Assembly: GCA_902635515.1 (NCBI GenBank)
Contig: CACPOD010000002.1
Coordinates: 62,001-126,000, forward strand
DNA length: 64,000 nucleotides
Direction: 5' to 3'
Source of the DNA: an uncultured Pelagibacteraceae bacterium
GTDB lineage: Bacteria > Pseudomonadota > Alphaproteobacteria > Pelagibacterales > Pelagibacteraceae
The stretch's first letter is position 1. Every line of letters begins with the position of its first letter. Below are positions 45,487 to 54,703 of the stretch, in pieces. The position numbers and the translations under genes were made by a program. The notes below the pieces were generated by a model. That model was not told where the DNA came from. It saw only the letters and a list, made by a program, of their open reading frames with translations, and ran no database searches.

Positions 45487-46563
45487 ATGAAAGTGTGTAT
45501 TTTAGGATCAGGTTTATCTGCTTTAACTTTAGCAAAAGCATTAGTTAATCAAAATATTTACGTCGAAATGTTTGAAAAAAAAAAAACAAACAATACTAGT
45601 TTATCCAGGACTTTGGGAATTTCTAAAAGTAACATTGAGTTTTTTAAAAATCATATAGTGGATATAAATAATATTGTTTGGAAAATTAAAAAAATAGAAG
45701 TTTTTTCAGATAATCTTAAAGATGAGAAATTACTTAATTTTGAAGATAAAAATTATGAAATTTTTTCTGTTGTTAAAAATGTGAATCTTGCTCAAATTTT
45801 AGAAAAAAATTTATATAAAAATAAATACTTTACTAAAATCAACTCAGTAAAGAAAATTAATTTTATTAAAAAATATAATTTAGTGATAAATACCGATCAT
45901 CATAATCAAATAGTGACTAAATATTTTAGTAAAAAATTAGTTAAAAAATATAATAGTTTTGCTTACACCACAATAATTGAGCATGTTAAATGTAAAAATG
46001 ATGTAGCGACTCAAATTTTTACAAAAAATGGCCCAATAGCTTTTTTGCCTATTTCAAATAAAGAGACATCCATTGTTTATTCTTTTAATAATTTAGATTA
46101 TCAAAAAGATAAAACCATAAAAAATCTAATCATGCATTACAATAAAAGATATAAAATCAATAAAATAAATAAAATTCATTTTTTTGAACTAATTTCACTT
46201 GATCTAAGATCATACCATGAGGGTAAAATTTTAGCTTTTGGAGATTTATTGCATAGGATCCACCCTTTGGCTGGTCAGGGTTTTAATATGACAGTAAGAG
46301 ATATTGAAATTTTATTATCAATAATCAAAGAAAAACAAAATCTAGGCTTACCAATAGATAGCTCAGTAAATTCTGAGTTTCAAAAAAAATCAAAACATAA
46401 AAACTTTATCTTTTCAAATGGAATTGATTTAATTCACCAATTTTTTAATATAGAAAGACAATTCAAAAATAATTTTATTAGTAAATCTGTTCAATTTTTG
46501 GGCAACAATTCATCAGTAAATAAAATATTTACAAAAATAGCTGATAAAGGTTTATTATTTTAA
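45487..46563 (+). CDS. UbiH/Coq6-like FAD-dependent monooxygenase (diverged)
   Basis: The protein opens with the FAD motif VCILGSGLSALTLAKAL and has near the C-terminus AFGDLLHRIHPLAGQGFNMTVRD, the UbiH-family signature GDAAHxxHPxAGQGxNxGxxD. The middle DG motif (usually GADGxxSxVR) is replaced by NTDHHNQIV, so NAD(P)H or FAD handling may differ. At 358 residues it is shorter than typical UbiH (about 400). A role in ubiquinone ring hydroxylation is inferred. I take ATG 45487 over the track start 45448 because the FAD motif normally begins at residue 3-5. Confidence 0.8.
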   Translation: MKVCILGSGLSALTLAKALVNQNIYVEMFEKKKTNNTSLSRTLGISKSNIEFFKNHIVDINNIVWKIKKIEVFSDNLKDEKLLNFEDKNYEIFSVVKNVNLAQILEKNLYKNKYFTKINSVKKINFIKKYNLVINTDHHNQIVTKYFSKKLVKKYNSFAYTTIIEHVKCKNDVATQIFTKNGPIAFLPISNKETSIVYSFNNLDYQKDKTIKNLIMHYNKRYKINKINKIHFFELISLDLRSYHEGKILAFGDLLHRIHPLAGQGFNMTVRDIEILLSIIKEKQNLGLPIDSSVNSEFQKKSKHKNFIFSNGIDLIHQFFNIERQFKNNFISKSVQFLGNNSSVNKIFTKIADKGLLF

Positions 46564-46582
46564 TAAAAAAATTATTAACAAT

Positions 46583-47143
46583 ATGAAATTAAATTTAGGA
46601 TCAGGGTCTAAAATATTAGATGGATATACAAACGTTGATAAATATGATTATTATAAACCAGACATAGTACATGATTTAGAAAATTTTCCGTATCCTTTTG
46701 AAGATAATTCTATAGACGAAATTCTGTTGTCTCATGTATTAGAACATATAGGTCAGTCTCCAGACATTTTTTTAGAAATTATTAAAGAGTTTTATAGAAT
46801 TTGTAAAAATAATTCTTTAATAAAAATAATTGTACCTCATCCTAGACATGATGAATTTATTGCAGACCCAACTCACGTAAGACCAATTACGATTTTGGGA
46901 CTACAGCTGTTCGATAAAGATTTAAATTTAGAATGGGAAAAACAAAATGGTGCTAATACTCCTTTAGCTTTAATAAATAATGTAAATTTTAAAGTTAAAA
47001 ATGTAAAATATAATCTTGATCCAAATTATGTTCAAAAGTTCAAAAATAACAAAATAGAAAAAACTCAAGTTGATAAAGATGTTAAAGAATTAAACAATGT
47101 CGTCAAAGAAATAGTTATAGATTGGCAGGTTATTAAAGGTTAA
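46583..47143 (+). CDS. SAM-dependent methyltransferase domain protein
   Basis: A 186-residue class-I methyltransferase-like protein. It begins KLNLGSGSKILDGYTNVDKYDY, containing the SAM loop GSGS, then DIVHDLENFPYPFEDNSIDEILLSHVLEHIG with the motif-IV type SHVLEHI. Proteins starting this way are often found in surface polysaccharide clusters, but here the neighbours are a ubiquinone-type enzyme and a Lon-domain protein, so the substrate is open. It starts 19 bp after the UbiH-like gene and converges on the Lon-domain gene. Confidence 0.8.
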   Translation: MKLNLGSGSKILDGYTNVDKYDYYKPDIVHDLENFPYPFEDNSIDEILLSHVLEHIGQSPDIFLEIIKEFYRICKNNSLIKIIVPHPRHDEFIADPTHVRPITILGLQLFDKDLNLEWEKQNGANTPLALINNVNFKVKNVKYNLDPNYVQKFKNNKIEKTQVDKDVKELNNVVKEIVIDWQVIKG

Positions 47144-47147
47144 AAAT

Positions 47148-47792
47148 CTATTGAATTGTACTATTATTAAATACATCGTGTGTATAGGTACTTAAAATTT
47201 CCGCTATTTTATTTTTTCTTATATTTAAATTTTCTGCCTCAAGTAAAACCTGTTTTTCTTCTAAAGAAAATGGAGATGCCATGGCAAGTGCGTTAATTGT
47301 TTCATCGAGACTCTGCTTCTCTAGTGCCTTCCAATTAATTATAAAACCTTTTTTTTCAAATAATGATTTTAGGTCTTTAAAAATTAATTCAAGATCTGAA
47401 AATTTTAAGTTCTCTTTATTTTCATTCAAATCTTGAGAAAAATCTTTAAAATCTATTTCTAAAATTCTATATTTATTTTGGGTAATTATTTCTTTGACGG
47501 TTTTAAATCTTATTAAACCTTTTAGCTCAATTAGAAACCTACCATCTTCTGTTTCCCTAAAACTTGTGATCTTACCAAGGCAACCAACGTCATGCAGTTC
47601 TGGTACATTTTCCCTATTTAAGGAACTTTTAGGTTGGATCATACCAATCATTTTATTCGATTTCATACTATCGTTTATCATATCTATATAACGTGGTTCG
47701 AATATATTTAATGGCACAGTAGTGTTTGGAAATATTATAAAATTACTTAGAGGAAACACCGGGATTTCATTTGGAAGATCATCTTTTTTCAT
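47148..47792 (-). CDS. Lon N-terminal (substrate-binding/PUA-like) domain protein
   Basis: A 214-residue protein equal to the N-terminal domain of Lon without ATPase or protease parts. It begins EIPVFPLSNFIIFPNTTVPLNIFEPRYIDMINDSM, then IGMIQPKSS, and GCLGKITSFRETEDGRFLIELKGLIRFKTVKEI, all family signatures. Such stand-alone proteins are widespread in proteobacteria and their role is not defined. It is divergent from tRNA-Gly across 137 bp; no clear promoter could be fixed there. Confidence 0.92.
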   Translation of the reverse strand: MKKDDLPNEIPVFPLSNFIIFPNTTVPLNIFEPRYIDMINDSMKSNKMIGMIQPKSSLNRENVPELHDVGCLGKITSFRETEDGRFLIELKGLIRFKTVKEIITQNKYRILEIDFKDFSQDLNENKENLKFSDLELIFKDLKSLFEKKGFIINWKALEKQSLDETINALAMASPFSLEEKQVLLEAENLNIRKNKIAEILSTYTHDVFNNSTIQ

Positions 47793-47929
47793 AATTTAAA
47801 TTATATCACATATAATTTTTTAATAATGTTGAACTTTGTCACAAACCTAAAAAAATAAATTTATTTTTTAATTATTTTGTCTCTTGCTTAATATTAAAAA
47901 AGGCACTAGTTTTAATACTTATAGAACAA

Positions 47930-48004
47930 GCGGGCATAGCTCAGTGGTAGAGCGTCTCGTTGCCAACGAGAAGGTCGAGGGTTCGACCCCCTTTGCCCGC
48001 TCCA
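47930..48004 (+). tRNA. tRNA-Gly (anticodon GCC)
   Basis: A complete cloverleaf is visible: acceptor GCGGGCA pairs TGCCCGC, D-arm AGCTCAGTGGTAGAGC, anticodon stem TCTCG/CGAGA with loop TTGCCAA giving anticodon GCC, variable loop AAGGT, T-arm CGAGG-GTTCGAC-CCCCT region, discriminator T and an encoded CCA at 48002-48004. It reads GGC and GGU glycine codons. The pterin dehydratase gene starts 12 bp after the CCA and may be co-transcribed. Confidence 0.98.
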
Positions 48005-48016
48005 ATAAAAAAAAAT

Positions 48017-48361
48017 ATGAGTGATCTAGCAAATAAAAAGTGTGTTCCTTGTGAAGGAAATATTCCTCCATTTAATGTGGAGGAGATACATAAATATCTT
48101 AAAAAAGTTGATGGCTGGGAAGTTTTAGAAGATAAAATTGACGGTTTTCATTTAATCAAGAATTTTAAATTTGATAACTTTTTAAAAAGTCAGGAATTTG
48201 TCAATAAAGTTGGACAAATAGCTGAAGCTGAAGGTCATCATCCTGATCTATGGTTTGGGTGGGGTTATGCGAGAATTAAAATATTTACGCATGCGATAAA
48301 GGGTCTAGCTGAGAGTGATTTTATTCTTGCTGCAAAAATAGATAAAATATCTAATGTCTGA
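48017..48361 (+). CDS. phhB: 4a-hydroxytetrahydrobiopterin dehydratase (pterin-4a-carbinolamine dehydratase)
   Basis: The protein has the PCD fold with NVEEIHKYLKKVDGWEVLEDKIDGFHLIKNFKF and the catalytic AEAEGHHPDLWFGWGYARIKIFTHAIKGL (the HHP...H pattern). It recycles pterin cofactor after aromatic hydroxylation; no phenylalanine hydroxylase lies nearby, so another pterin use is possible. The track start at 47960 is inside the tRNA and is wrong; ATG 48017 gives 114 residues. Two cysteines in the N-terminal CVPCEGN are unusual but seen in some bacterial forms. The end overlaps purH by 11 bp. Confidence 0.9.
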   Translation: MSDLANKKCVPCEGNIPPFNVEEIHKYLKKVDGWEVLEDKIDGFHLIKNFKFDNFLKSQEFVNKVGQIAEAEGHHPDLWFGWGYARIKIFTHAIKGLAESDFILAAKIDKISNV

Positions 48362-49889
48362 AGTGTCTTGTCTTTGAAAAAAGAAGCACGGTGTCAGTTT
48401 CATTTGCAAAATTAATTATTTCTTTATCTTTTATTGATCCAGAAGGTTGAATAACAGCTTTAACACCTGATTGGACTAATTTTTCGATACCATCTACAAA
48501 AGGAAAAAATGCGTCTGAGGCTGCCACTAAATTATCAGTCTGAAGATTAAATTTTTTCATTTTATTTATTGCTATTTGGCAACTATCTAGTCTACTTGGT
48601 TGACCAGAACCAATACCAACAGTAGCTTCATTAGATGCTAATACTATTGCATTCGATTTTACATATCTGCATATATTAAAAGCAAAAATAAGATCTTTAA
48701 GTTGTTCAGATGTTGGTTTTCGTTTTGATACAACTTTAAAATTTTTTTTTGCAAATATATTTAAGTCCTCTGATTGTATCATTATATTTTGATTAAATGA
48801 TACAAACCTAAAAAGTTCTTCTGATGTGTAATTTGTTCCATCAATCAATCTTAAGTTTTTTTTAGAATTTAATATTTTGATTGCATTGCTATCGAAACCA
48901 TTTGCAATTATTACCTCTAAAAATAACTTATTTAATTCAACTGCCAAATCATTCGTAATTTTAAAATTACAAGAAACTATTCCACCAAAAGCACTTACAG
49001 GGTCACATGAAAGAGCGGACTTGTAACTCTCTAAATGATCATTTTTAGCAGAGACTCCACATGGGTTTGCGTGTTTAACTATGACTGTTCCTTTTCCTTT
49101 TGGTAAAGATCTTGAAATAGTTAGAGCGCTAAATATGTCATTATAATTGTTATAACTAAGCTGTTTTCCATGAATTTGTTTTAAGTTCACATTTGAACTA
49201 CTGGAATAAATAGCGCTTAATTGGTGAGGATTTTCACCATATCTAAGTTGTGCAATTAGATTTCCATGAAAAATTTTTTTCTTAGGGAAAATAGTATTTG
49301 TTTTTTTGTTAAAATAGTTTGAAATCACAGAGTCATAATACGACGTCTCAGCAAACGCTATTCTTGATAGTTTTTCTCTAAAATTTAAAGAAGTAGATCC
49401 CTTGAATTTTTTTAGTTCTTGAATTAACTCCTCATACTGATCTGAAGAGGTTATTACAGCTACATCATTGTAGTTTTTTGCCGCCGATCTAACCATAGTA
49501 GGACCACCTACATCTATATTTTCAATAATTTTTTTATGATTATTTGTTTTTTTAAGAGTGTTTTCAAATGGATAAAAATTAACTATGACTAAATCAATAT
49601 TCTCAAAATTATTATCTTTAAGATCTTTTAAGTGAGATTTTTTTTCTCTTTTATTTAAAATCCCTGCATGGATTTTTGGATGAAGAGTTTTTACTCTGCC
49701 CTCCAAAATCTCAGGGGAATTAGTAAAGTCAGATACTTCTAAACAGTTAAATTTTAATCTTTTAATCTCTTTATAGGTACCACCTGAGCTAATTATTTTA
49801 ATTTTGTTCTTTTTTAAAATATTTAGCAATGGTTTTAAGTTATTTTTGTCAGATACAGAGATGAGTGCTGTTTTGATTTTTTTCTTCAT
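48351..49889 (-). CDS. purH: Bifunctional AICAR transformylase / IMP cyclohydrolase
   Basis: A 512-residue PurH. The N-terminal cyclohydrolase domain (about 1-200) has ALISVSDKNNLKPLL, IISSGGTYKEIK, EILEGRVKTLHPKIHAGIL and NIDVGGPTMVRSAAKNY; the transformylase domain has RYGENPHQLSAIY, VIVKHANPCGVS and SDAFFPFVDGIEKL, ending in KTRHFRH. It performs the last two steps of purine synthesis, and takes up AICAR released by HisF-HisH. The start overlaps the heparinase-like gene by one base. Confidence 0.98.
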   Translation of the reverse strand: MKKKIKTALISVSDKNNLKPLLNILKKNKIKIISSGGTYKEIKRLKFNCLEVSDFTNSPEILEGRVKTLHPKIHAGILNKREKKSHLKDLKDNNFENIDLVIVNFYPFENTLKKTNNHKKIIENIDVGGPTMVRSAAKNYNDVAVITSSDQYEELIQELKKFKGSTSLNFREKLSRIAFAETSYYDSVISNYFNKKTNTIFPKKKIFHGNLIAQLRYGENPHQLSAIYSSSSNVNLKQIHGKQLSYNNYNDIFSALTISRSLPKGKGTVIVKHANPCGVSAKNDHLESYKSALSCDPVSAFGGIVSCNFKITNDLAVELNKLFLEVIIANGFDSNAIKILNSKKNLRLIDGTNYTSEELFRFVSFNQNIMIQSEDLNIFAKKNFKVVSKRKPTSEQLKDLIFAFNICRYVKSNAIVLASNEATVGIGSGQPSRLDSCQIAINKMKKFNLQTDNLVAASDAFFPFVDGIEKLVQSGVKAVIQPSGSIKDKEIINFANETDTVLLFSKTRHFRH

Positions 49890-51514
49890 TATATTTTATG
49901 TATCTCCCACTTTATTATCTGTTCTTTTTCATGATTCATACCAGAGATAAAAAAATTTTGGTTTTCTTTATATGAATTTTTATTACCGAAATATAAACCA
50001 TTATCAATATTAATATCAAAGTTATCACAACTAAATTTCCAACCTTCCTCATCTAATTGAATTAGTATTGATTTGTTATCTTGTGTTTTCATTACTTTTG
50101 AGTTTGGATTAAGATGAAATCTAATATCAAATTTAATTTCTTTACTTGGATTTTTTCTAAATAACTTATCATAGCCAATAAATTTCATTTGTTCTGGGAA
50201 GAATTCAATTTCTCTCTCATAAATGGCTCCAAATTTATCTAAATATCCATCATGTGAACCTGATATTTTCCAATAATTATTTTCAAAAACTACATTTTTT
50301 TTTGATACTTTCAGTCCTTTATCAACAATAAAATTTTTTTGATGCTTAATAAAATTACACGAGGAATAATCCTCAATGCTTAAAGCACAATGTAAGGCTG
50401 TGCTTCTTGATAATTTATTAAATTTATTATTTTTATCTGAATAGTAACCAGCATTAGAAATTAATTTTTTATCATTAGAAAATATTTCAAATGATAAAGC
50501 TCCTGCCTGATAGTCGTTAGAAAATATTTTGCTAGGGCTAGATCCAATATCAGCAGCAAGAATTATTTTTTTATTTTTAAGTATTGCATAACCTCCTAGT
50601 TCATTAATTTGATTTTTAAAAGTGTAACCAAATCTTTTCAAGTATTGATCAAATTCGTAATTATCAGAAGAATAGTTACCATTAAAAAAAATATCTTGTT
50701 TAAAATTTTGCCAAATAAAAGCGTAACTTGAGCCTAAATAGTAGATAGTTTCATCAATATATTCAGGGATCAAACTCTGAGATTCTTTAAACCACTCTCT
50801 AATTATTATAAAATATTTTAAATAAAATATTAATTGTCTGATATTTCTTGATTTTGTAAAACCCTTATTATCGATTGAGAATTTAATTATATTTTTTAAT
50901 AAATTTAATCCGTAAGTAAGATATTGTCTTTCATTCTTATAAGCTAAGCCAGTCAAAATTATTGCAGCACACCCAATCATCTTATTTTCTACTTCTTTTG
51001 GATTTTTTATTTCATTTAATAAATGATTAGTTTGCTTCTGTATCATGTGATCAAAAGTAGTTCTGTATTCTTGATCACTATCTTCATAGGTAAGTTGATG
51101 ATTTGATAACCATGAAATAATTCTTTTTGCAGTTAAATCAAATTCCCAACTTCCTTTTTGATATCTAGTGTTATTTGAAATCCAATTTTTTATAACTGTT
51201 TGTGTACCTTTTTTGGAGGATTTTAAATCTAAACTGAAAAACCAAAAAAAATTATTTAATTTTTCATAATCTTTAGGACTTAATTTGTTTTGCCAAATTG
51301 ACTCGATAGTAAAATCTTCAATTTTATATTTTTTATTTTGGTGTTTAATTATAGATGAGAGTAAATAAGGACTAGGTTTGTATTCAAAACTATTTTCAAA
51401 AGTTTTTGATATTTTTCTTTCGTAAAAATTTGAATTTTGATAAATTGATTTAAAACTTTCTTTTATATTAAAATAAAATTGACCTAGAATGCCTAAGGAA
51501 TTTTTAATAATCAT
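49889..51514 (-). CDS. Heparinase II/III-like protein
   Basis: A 541-residue protein. The N-terminal two thirds are helical (ISWLSNHQLTYEDSDQEYRTTF), as in the alpha/alpha toroid of uronate lyases, and the C-terminal part has the heparinase II/III beta-sandwich signatures LGGYAILKNKKIILAADIGSSPS and AGALSFEIF with STALHCALSIEDYSS. Members of this alphaproteobacterial group lie directly upstream of purH; no signal peptide is seen, unlike exported polysaccharide lyases, so a true lyase function is doubtful. The function is unknown. Confidence 0.8.
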   Translation of the reverse strand: MIIKNSLGILGQFYFNIKESFKSIYQNSNFYERKISKTFENSFEYKPSPYLLSSIIKHQNKKYKIEDFTIESIWQNKLSPKDYEKLNNFFWFFSLDLKSSKKGTQTVIKNWISNNTRYQKGSWEFDLTAKRIISWLSNHQLTYEDSDQEYRTTFDHMIQKQTNHLLNEIKNPKEVENKMIGCAAIILTGLAYKNERQYLTYGLNLLKNIIKFSIDNKGFTKSRNIRQLIFYLKYFIIIREWFKESQSLIPEYIDETIYYLGSSYAFIWQNFKQDIFFNGNYSSDNYEFDQYLKRFGYTFKNQINELGGYAILKNKKIILAADIGSSPSKIFSNDYQAGALSFEIFSNDKKLISNAGYYSDKNNKFNKLSRSTALHCALSIEDYSSCNFIKHQKNFIVDKGLKVSKKNVVFENNYWKISGSHDGYLDKFGAIYEREIEFFPEQMKFIGYDKLFRKNPSKEIKFDIRFHLNPNSKVMKTQDNKSILIQLDEEGWKFSCDNFDINIDNGLYFGNKNSYKENQNFFISGMNHEKEQIIKWEIHKI

Positions 51515-51518
51515 TAAC

Positions 51519-52178
51519 TTATTTTAATTTTAATAAATTAATATTTTTCTTTATATCTCCATCATTACTTTTGAATACTGTAGTACCAGAAACAAGTATA
51601 TTGGCACCGGCATCAATTGCACTTTTGCAATTATCAAAATTGATTCCACCATCAATTTCTATGTCAAAAGCCATCTTTTTTTGTTCTTTTATTTTTTTTA
51701 GTTCTTTAATTTTACCTAAAACTTCTGGCATAAATTTTTGACCTCCAAATCCAGGATTAACACTCATAATTAAAACTAAATCAATTTGATCTAATAGATC
51801 TAATATTAAATCAATTTTAGATTCAGGATTAAGTGAAACTCCAACTTTCTTATTTTTTTCTTTTATCTTTTTGATTGAATTTTTTAAATTATCAGTAGCT
51901 TCGGGATGGATAGTAATTATATCTGCTCCCGCATCAGCGTAAGCATCTATGTATTTATGCACTGGTGATATCATCAAATGAACATCAAATTTTAATGAAC
52001 AATGTTTTCGAAGAGCTTTAATTACAGGTGGACCTATTGTTAAATTAGGAACAAAATGACCATCCATCACATCCACATGAATCATATCAGCCCCACCATC
52101 TTCGAGTCTTTTAATTTCTGAACCTAATTGACTAAAGTCAGCTGATAAAATTGATGGTGAAATTTGTATATTTTTCAT
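51519..52178 (-). CDS. rpe: Ribulose-phosphate 3-epimerase
   Basis: A 219-residue barrel enzyme. It has ISPSILSADFSQLGSEIKRLE, the metal-site HVDVMDGHFVPNLTIGPPVI, FDVHLMI, the phosphate-binding LVLIMSVNPGFGGQKFMP and DIEIDGGINFDN with the catalytic Asp. It interconverts ribulose 5-phosphate and xylulose 5-phosphate in the pentose phosphate pathway. It lies 4 bp before the heparinase-like gene and 34 bp after the small membrane protein, all leftward. Confidence 0.98.
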   Translation of the reverse strand: MKNIQISPSILSADFSQLGSEIKRLEDGGADMIHVDVMDGHFVPNLTIGPPVIKALRKHCSLKFDVHLMISPVHKYIDAYADAGADIITIHPEATDNLKNSIKKIKEKNKKVGVSLNPESKIDLILDLLDQIDLVLIMSVNPGFGGQKFMPEVLGKIKELKKIKEQKKMAFDIEIDGGINFDNCKSAIDAGANILVSGTTVFKSNDGDIKKNINLLKLK

Positions 52179-52212
52179 TGATTACTAGATTAACTAGTAT
52201 CAATTTTAAAAA

Positions 52213-52563
52213 TTAAAATGAATTAAAAAATTGGTAAATTTGTCTAGAAATTTCACTCTCCAAAGGAAATGACAACATTCCCATCACCGAATAGCCTAAG
52301 ATCCAAGGCATTAGATAAAATCTGATCATGTAGAAGAACCAAGCAACATATAAAGGAACTAATGGCCCAATGATAAATGAGGGCGTTATTGGTTTAAATA
52401 ATTTTATTAGAGGATTGGTGTATTTCACAAATACTCTCATGAAAAAGAATTGCGAGTCTTCTCTTTGAAAAATATTCATCGCTACTCTTCCAATAAGAGT
52501 CCACATGATGATCCCAAGCAAATAATCAATAAAATATATTAAAGGATGAAAATTTGCTGACAT
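52213..52563 (-). CDS. Small membrane protein, possibly YggT-like
   Basis: A 116-residue hydrophobic protein with about three membrane segments: YFIDYLLGIIMWTLIGRVAM, IGPLVPLYVAWFFYMIRFYLM and ILGYSVMGMLSFP. The stretch VKYTNPLIKLFKPITPSF resembles the TDPxLxPxRRxxP region of YggT proteins, which also come as repeats of two helices; the likeness is weak. A definite YggT is encoded at 61.8 kb. It follows the symporter genes but is separated from them by a terminator hairpin. Function unknown. Confidence 0.55.
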   Translation of the reverse strand: MSANFHPLIYFIDYLLGIIMWTLIGRVAMNIFQREDSQFFFMRVFVKYTNPLIKLFKPITPSFIIGPLVPLYVAWFFYMIRFYLMPWILGYSVMGMLSFPLESEISRQIYQFFNSF

Positions 52564-52594
52564 TTAAAATTTATATTGGAAAATGTATTGAAAT

Positions 52595-52625
52595 AAAAGG
52601 GGCGAAATTAATCGCCCCTTTAAAA
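52595..52625 (-). terminator. Intrinsic terminator of the symporter operon
   Basis: AAAGGGGCG (52596-52604) and CGCCCCTTT (52613-52621) form a perfect 9-bp stem with an 8-nt loop. On the minus strand it is followed by TTTTATTT, as needed for termination after the symporter gene whose stop lies about 10 bp upstream. It is one of only two clear hairpin terminators in the window. Confidence 0.88.
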
Positions 52626-52631
52626 GATTAT

Positions 52632-54443
52632 TTAGTGTGATTTACCAAGAATTGATTTACCACTTGGTACACGAACATCATCAACCATTTTTTGAGTAGC
52701 TTTATCTGGTTCTGTAGTCATTAAACTAACTACTACCATTAAAACTAAACTAACAGCTGATCCGAAGATACCAAATGTTAACTGAGTAATTCCTAGGAAT
52801 CCGCTTCCACCAGTTCGTACCCAAACTAAGTACCATGCACCGGCGATTAGACCTCCTAGCATACCAGCAATCGCACCTTGTCTATTAGCTCTCTTCCACC
52901 ATACACCAAGTACAAGTGGGAAGAACAATCCAGACATCGCAAAATCAAAAGCCCAGATGACTGAACCTAAGATTCCTTGAATCTCCATTGCCGCAATAGT
53001 TGCTCCAGCAAAACCAATTATTACAAGTAATACCCTTGCAACAAGTAGTCGTTTTGCAGTTTCCGCTTTTGGATCAATGATCTTATAGTAAACATCATGT
53101 GATATAGCGTTTGCAATCGCTAGAATCAAACCATCGGCAGTAGACATGGCAGCTGCCATACCTCCTGCAGCAACTAGACCTGAAATTACGTAAGGTAATC
53201 CAGCTATCTCTGGTGTTGCTAACACAACGGCTTTACCACCCATGAAGAACTCATTTAATTCTAGAGTTCCATTTCCGTTAAAGTCGCTGATAAACATTAG
53301 GTTTGCTTGGTTCCAGTTTTGGTACCAATCTATCGCTTCCACTTCTGCAAATGTCTTACCGATAATACCAGTTGGTAAATTCGGGTCGATCAATGATAAC
53401 TTAGATAATGTAGCTAACATTGGAGCAGAAGAATAAAGTAGGAAGATAAAGAATAATGACCAACCTACTGATTTTCTAGCTGCTTTTACACTTGGAGTAG
53501 TAAAGTATCTCATCATCACGTGCGGTAATGAAGCTGTTCCCATCATCATCGCTAATGCTAATGAAATAAACGCCCAAGGTGTAGCGTTAACTGCAGAGTG
53601 AGCTTTAGTTATTCCTGCTAAGCCTTTAGGTACTGTTTTTAGATCAGCAGCTGCGTTTTTAACAAAACCAAACTGTTGTTCTAATTCACCAATTCTAGCT
53701 ACCTCGTCAGCTAACATAAAGTGAGGGAAGAAACCTGCACCCATTTTGTTACTGATCCAGAATACTGGAAGTAGGTATGCTATAATTAGTACGATATATT
53801 GTGCAACCTGTGTCCAAGTTACCCCTCTCATACCACCTAACATTGAACATAATAAAATACTTATTAGTCCAACATAAACTGCGTATTGGAATGGGATATC
53901 TAGTGCAACAGATGCAATAGTACCTGTAGCGTTAATTTGTGCAGTCACATAAGTAAATGAAGCAACAGTTAAAACGACCACTGCGCTAAATCTTGCTAAA
54001 TTACCACCGTATCTCGTACCTATAAAATCTGGAACTGTATAACAGCCAAATTTTCTTAAGTATGGTGCTAATAAAGATGCAACAAGCACGTATCCACCAG
54101 TCCAACCAACAAGTAGAGCCATATAACCGTAACCTTTAAAGTAAATACCACCTGCCATAGCAACGAATGATGCACCAGACATCCAGTCTGCTGCAGTCGC
54201 CATTCCGTTGAAGACTGTTGGTACTTGCCTTCCAGCTACATAATATGCATCTGCTTGGGCTGTTCTTGATAGATAACCGATTAATGCATAGATGAATACA
54301 GTAAATGCAACGAAAGCGATACCTATCGTTTTAGCTGTCATACCCATCTGTTCAGCAATTGCCATAATGATTATGAAACCTACAAATCCTCCTGTATAGA
54401 TTCCGTAAATCTTAGGCAAATTATCTATGAAATTACCTTTCAT
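52632..54443 (-). CDS. Sodium:solute symporter large subunit, acetate-permease (ActP/VC_2705) type
   Basis: A 603-residue SSS transporter with about 13-14 helices. Typical stretches are QADAYYVAGRQVPTVFNGMATAADWMSGASF, FIGTRYGGNLARFSAVVVL, and GGMAAAMSTADGLILAIANAISHD, the conserved family core. A soluble insertion near residues 245-290 (RIGELEQQFGFVKNAAADLK) is characteristic of the VC_2705 subgroup. It follows the DUF4212 small subunit with a one-base overlap and lies near acs, so acetate or another short organic acid is the likely Na-driven substrate. Codons are C/G-enriched, suggesting strong expression. Confidence 0.9.
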   Translation of the reverse strand: MKGNFIDNLPKIYGIYTGGFVGFIIIMAIAEQMGMTAKTIGIAFVAFTVFIYALIGYLSRTAQADAYYVAGRQVPTVFNGMATAADWMSGASFVAMAGGIYFKGYGYMALLVGWTGGYVLVASLLAPYLRKFGCYTVPDFIGTRYGGNLARFSAVVVLTVASFTYVTAQINATGTIASVALDIPFQYAVYVGLISILLCSMLGGMRGVTWTQVAQYIVLIIAYLLPVFWISNKMGAGFFPHFMLADEVARIGELEQQFGFVKNAAADLKTVPKGLAGITKAHSAVNATPWAFISLALAMMMGTASLPHVMMRYFTTPSVKAARKSVGWSLFFIFLLYSSAPMLATLSKLSLIDPNLPTGIIGKTFAEVEAIDWYQNWNQANLMFISDFNGNGTLELNEFFMGGKAVVLATPEIAGLPYVISGLVAAGGMAAAMSTADGLILAIANAISHDVYYKIIDPKAETAKRLLVARVLLVIIGFAGATIAAMEIQGILGSVIWAFDFAMSGLFFPLVLGVWWKRANRQGAIAGMLGGLIAGAWYLVWVRTGGSGFLGITQLTFGIFGSAVSLVLMVVVSLMTTEPDKATQKMVDDVRVPSGKSILGKSH

Positions 54444-54703
54444 TATTCGTCCTCTCTTTCGCTAAAGCCGAACTCTTCATCGATTTTTTCTTGTCTATTC
54501 GCAAACCAGAAAATTAGGATTACAAATGCACCAAGAGATCCCTGACATGTAAACCAGTATGTCCACGGATAACCGAAAGGTCCTGTGACCTCGTTCATTT
54601 CAGCTCCAAAGAGAAAGATGCCAATTGAGAAAACAAACCAGATTGCCAGTGTTATAAATAACAATCCCCTGGTTTTTTCCCAGTGTTTTTGTTGATTTGA
54701 CAT
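54443..54703 (-). CDS. DUF4212 symporter small subunit
   Basis: An 86-residue protein with two membrane helices: LLFITLAIWFVFSIGIFLFGAEM and WTYWFTCQGSLGAFVILIFWFANRQEK, ending in a charged EEFGFSEREDE. FGYPWTYWFTCQGS is the family hallmark. These proteins always accompany the VC_2705-type symporter and are thought to be its small subunit. It overlaps the large subunit by one base. A good AGAGAGG lies before the ATG, and a leader of about 100 nt follows from the intergenic space. Confidence 0.9.
   Translation of the reverse strand: MSNQQKHWEKTRGLLFITLAIWFVFSIGIFLFGAEMNEVTGPFGYPWTYWFTCQGSLGAFVILIFWFANRQEKIDEEFGFSEREDE

Noticed and set aside
47960-48016. Upstream extension of the pterin dehydratase ORF
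   Set aside because: The frame starts inside the tRNA-Gly gene; the proper ATG is at 48017.
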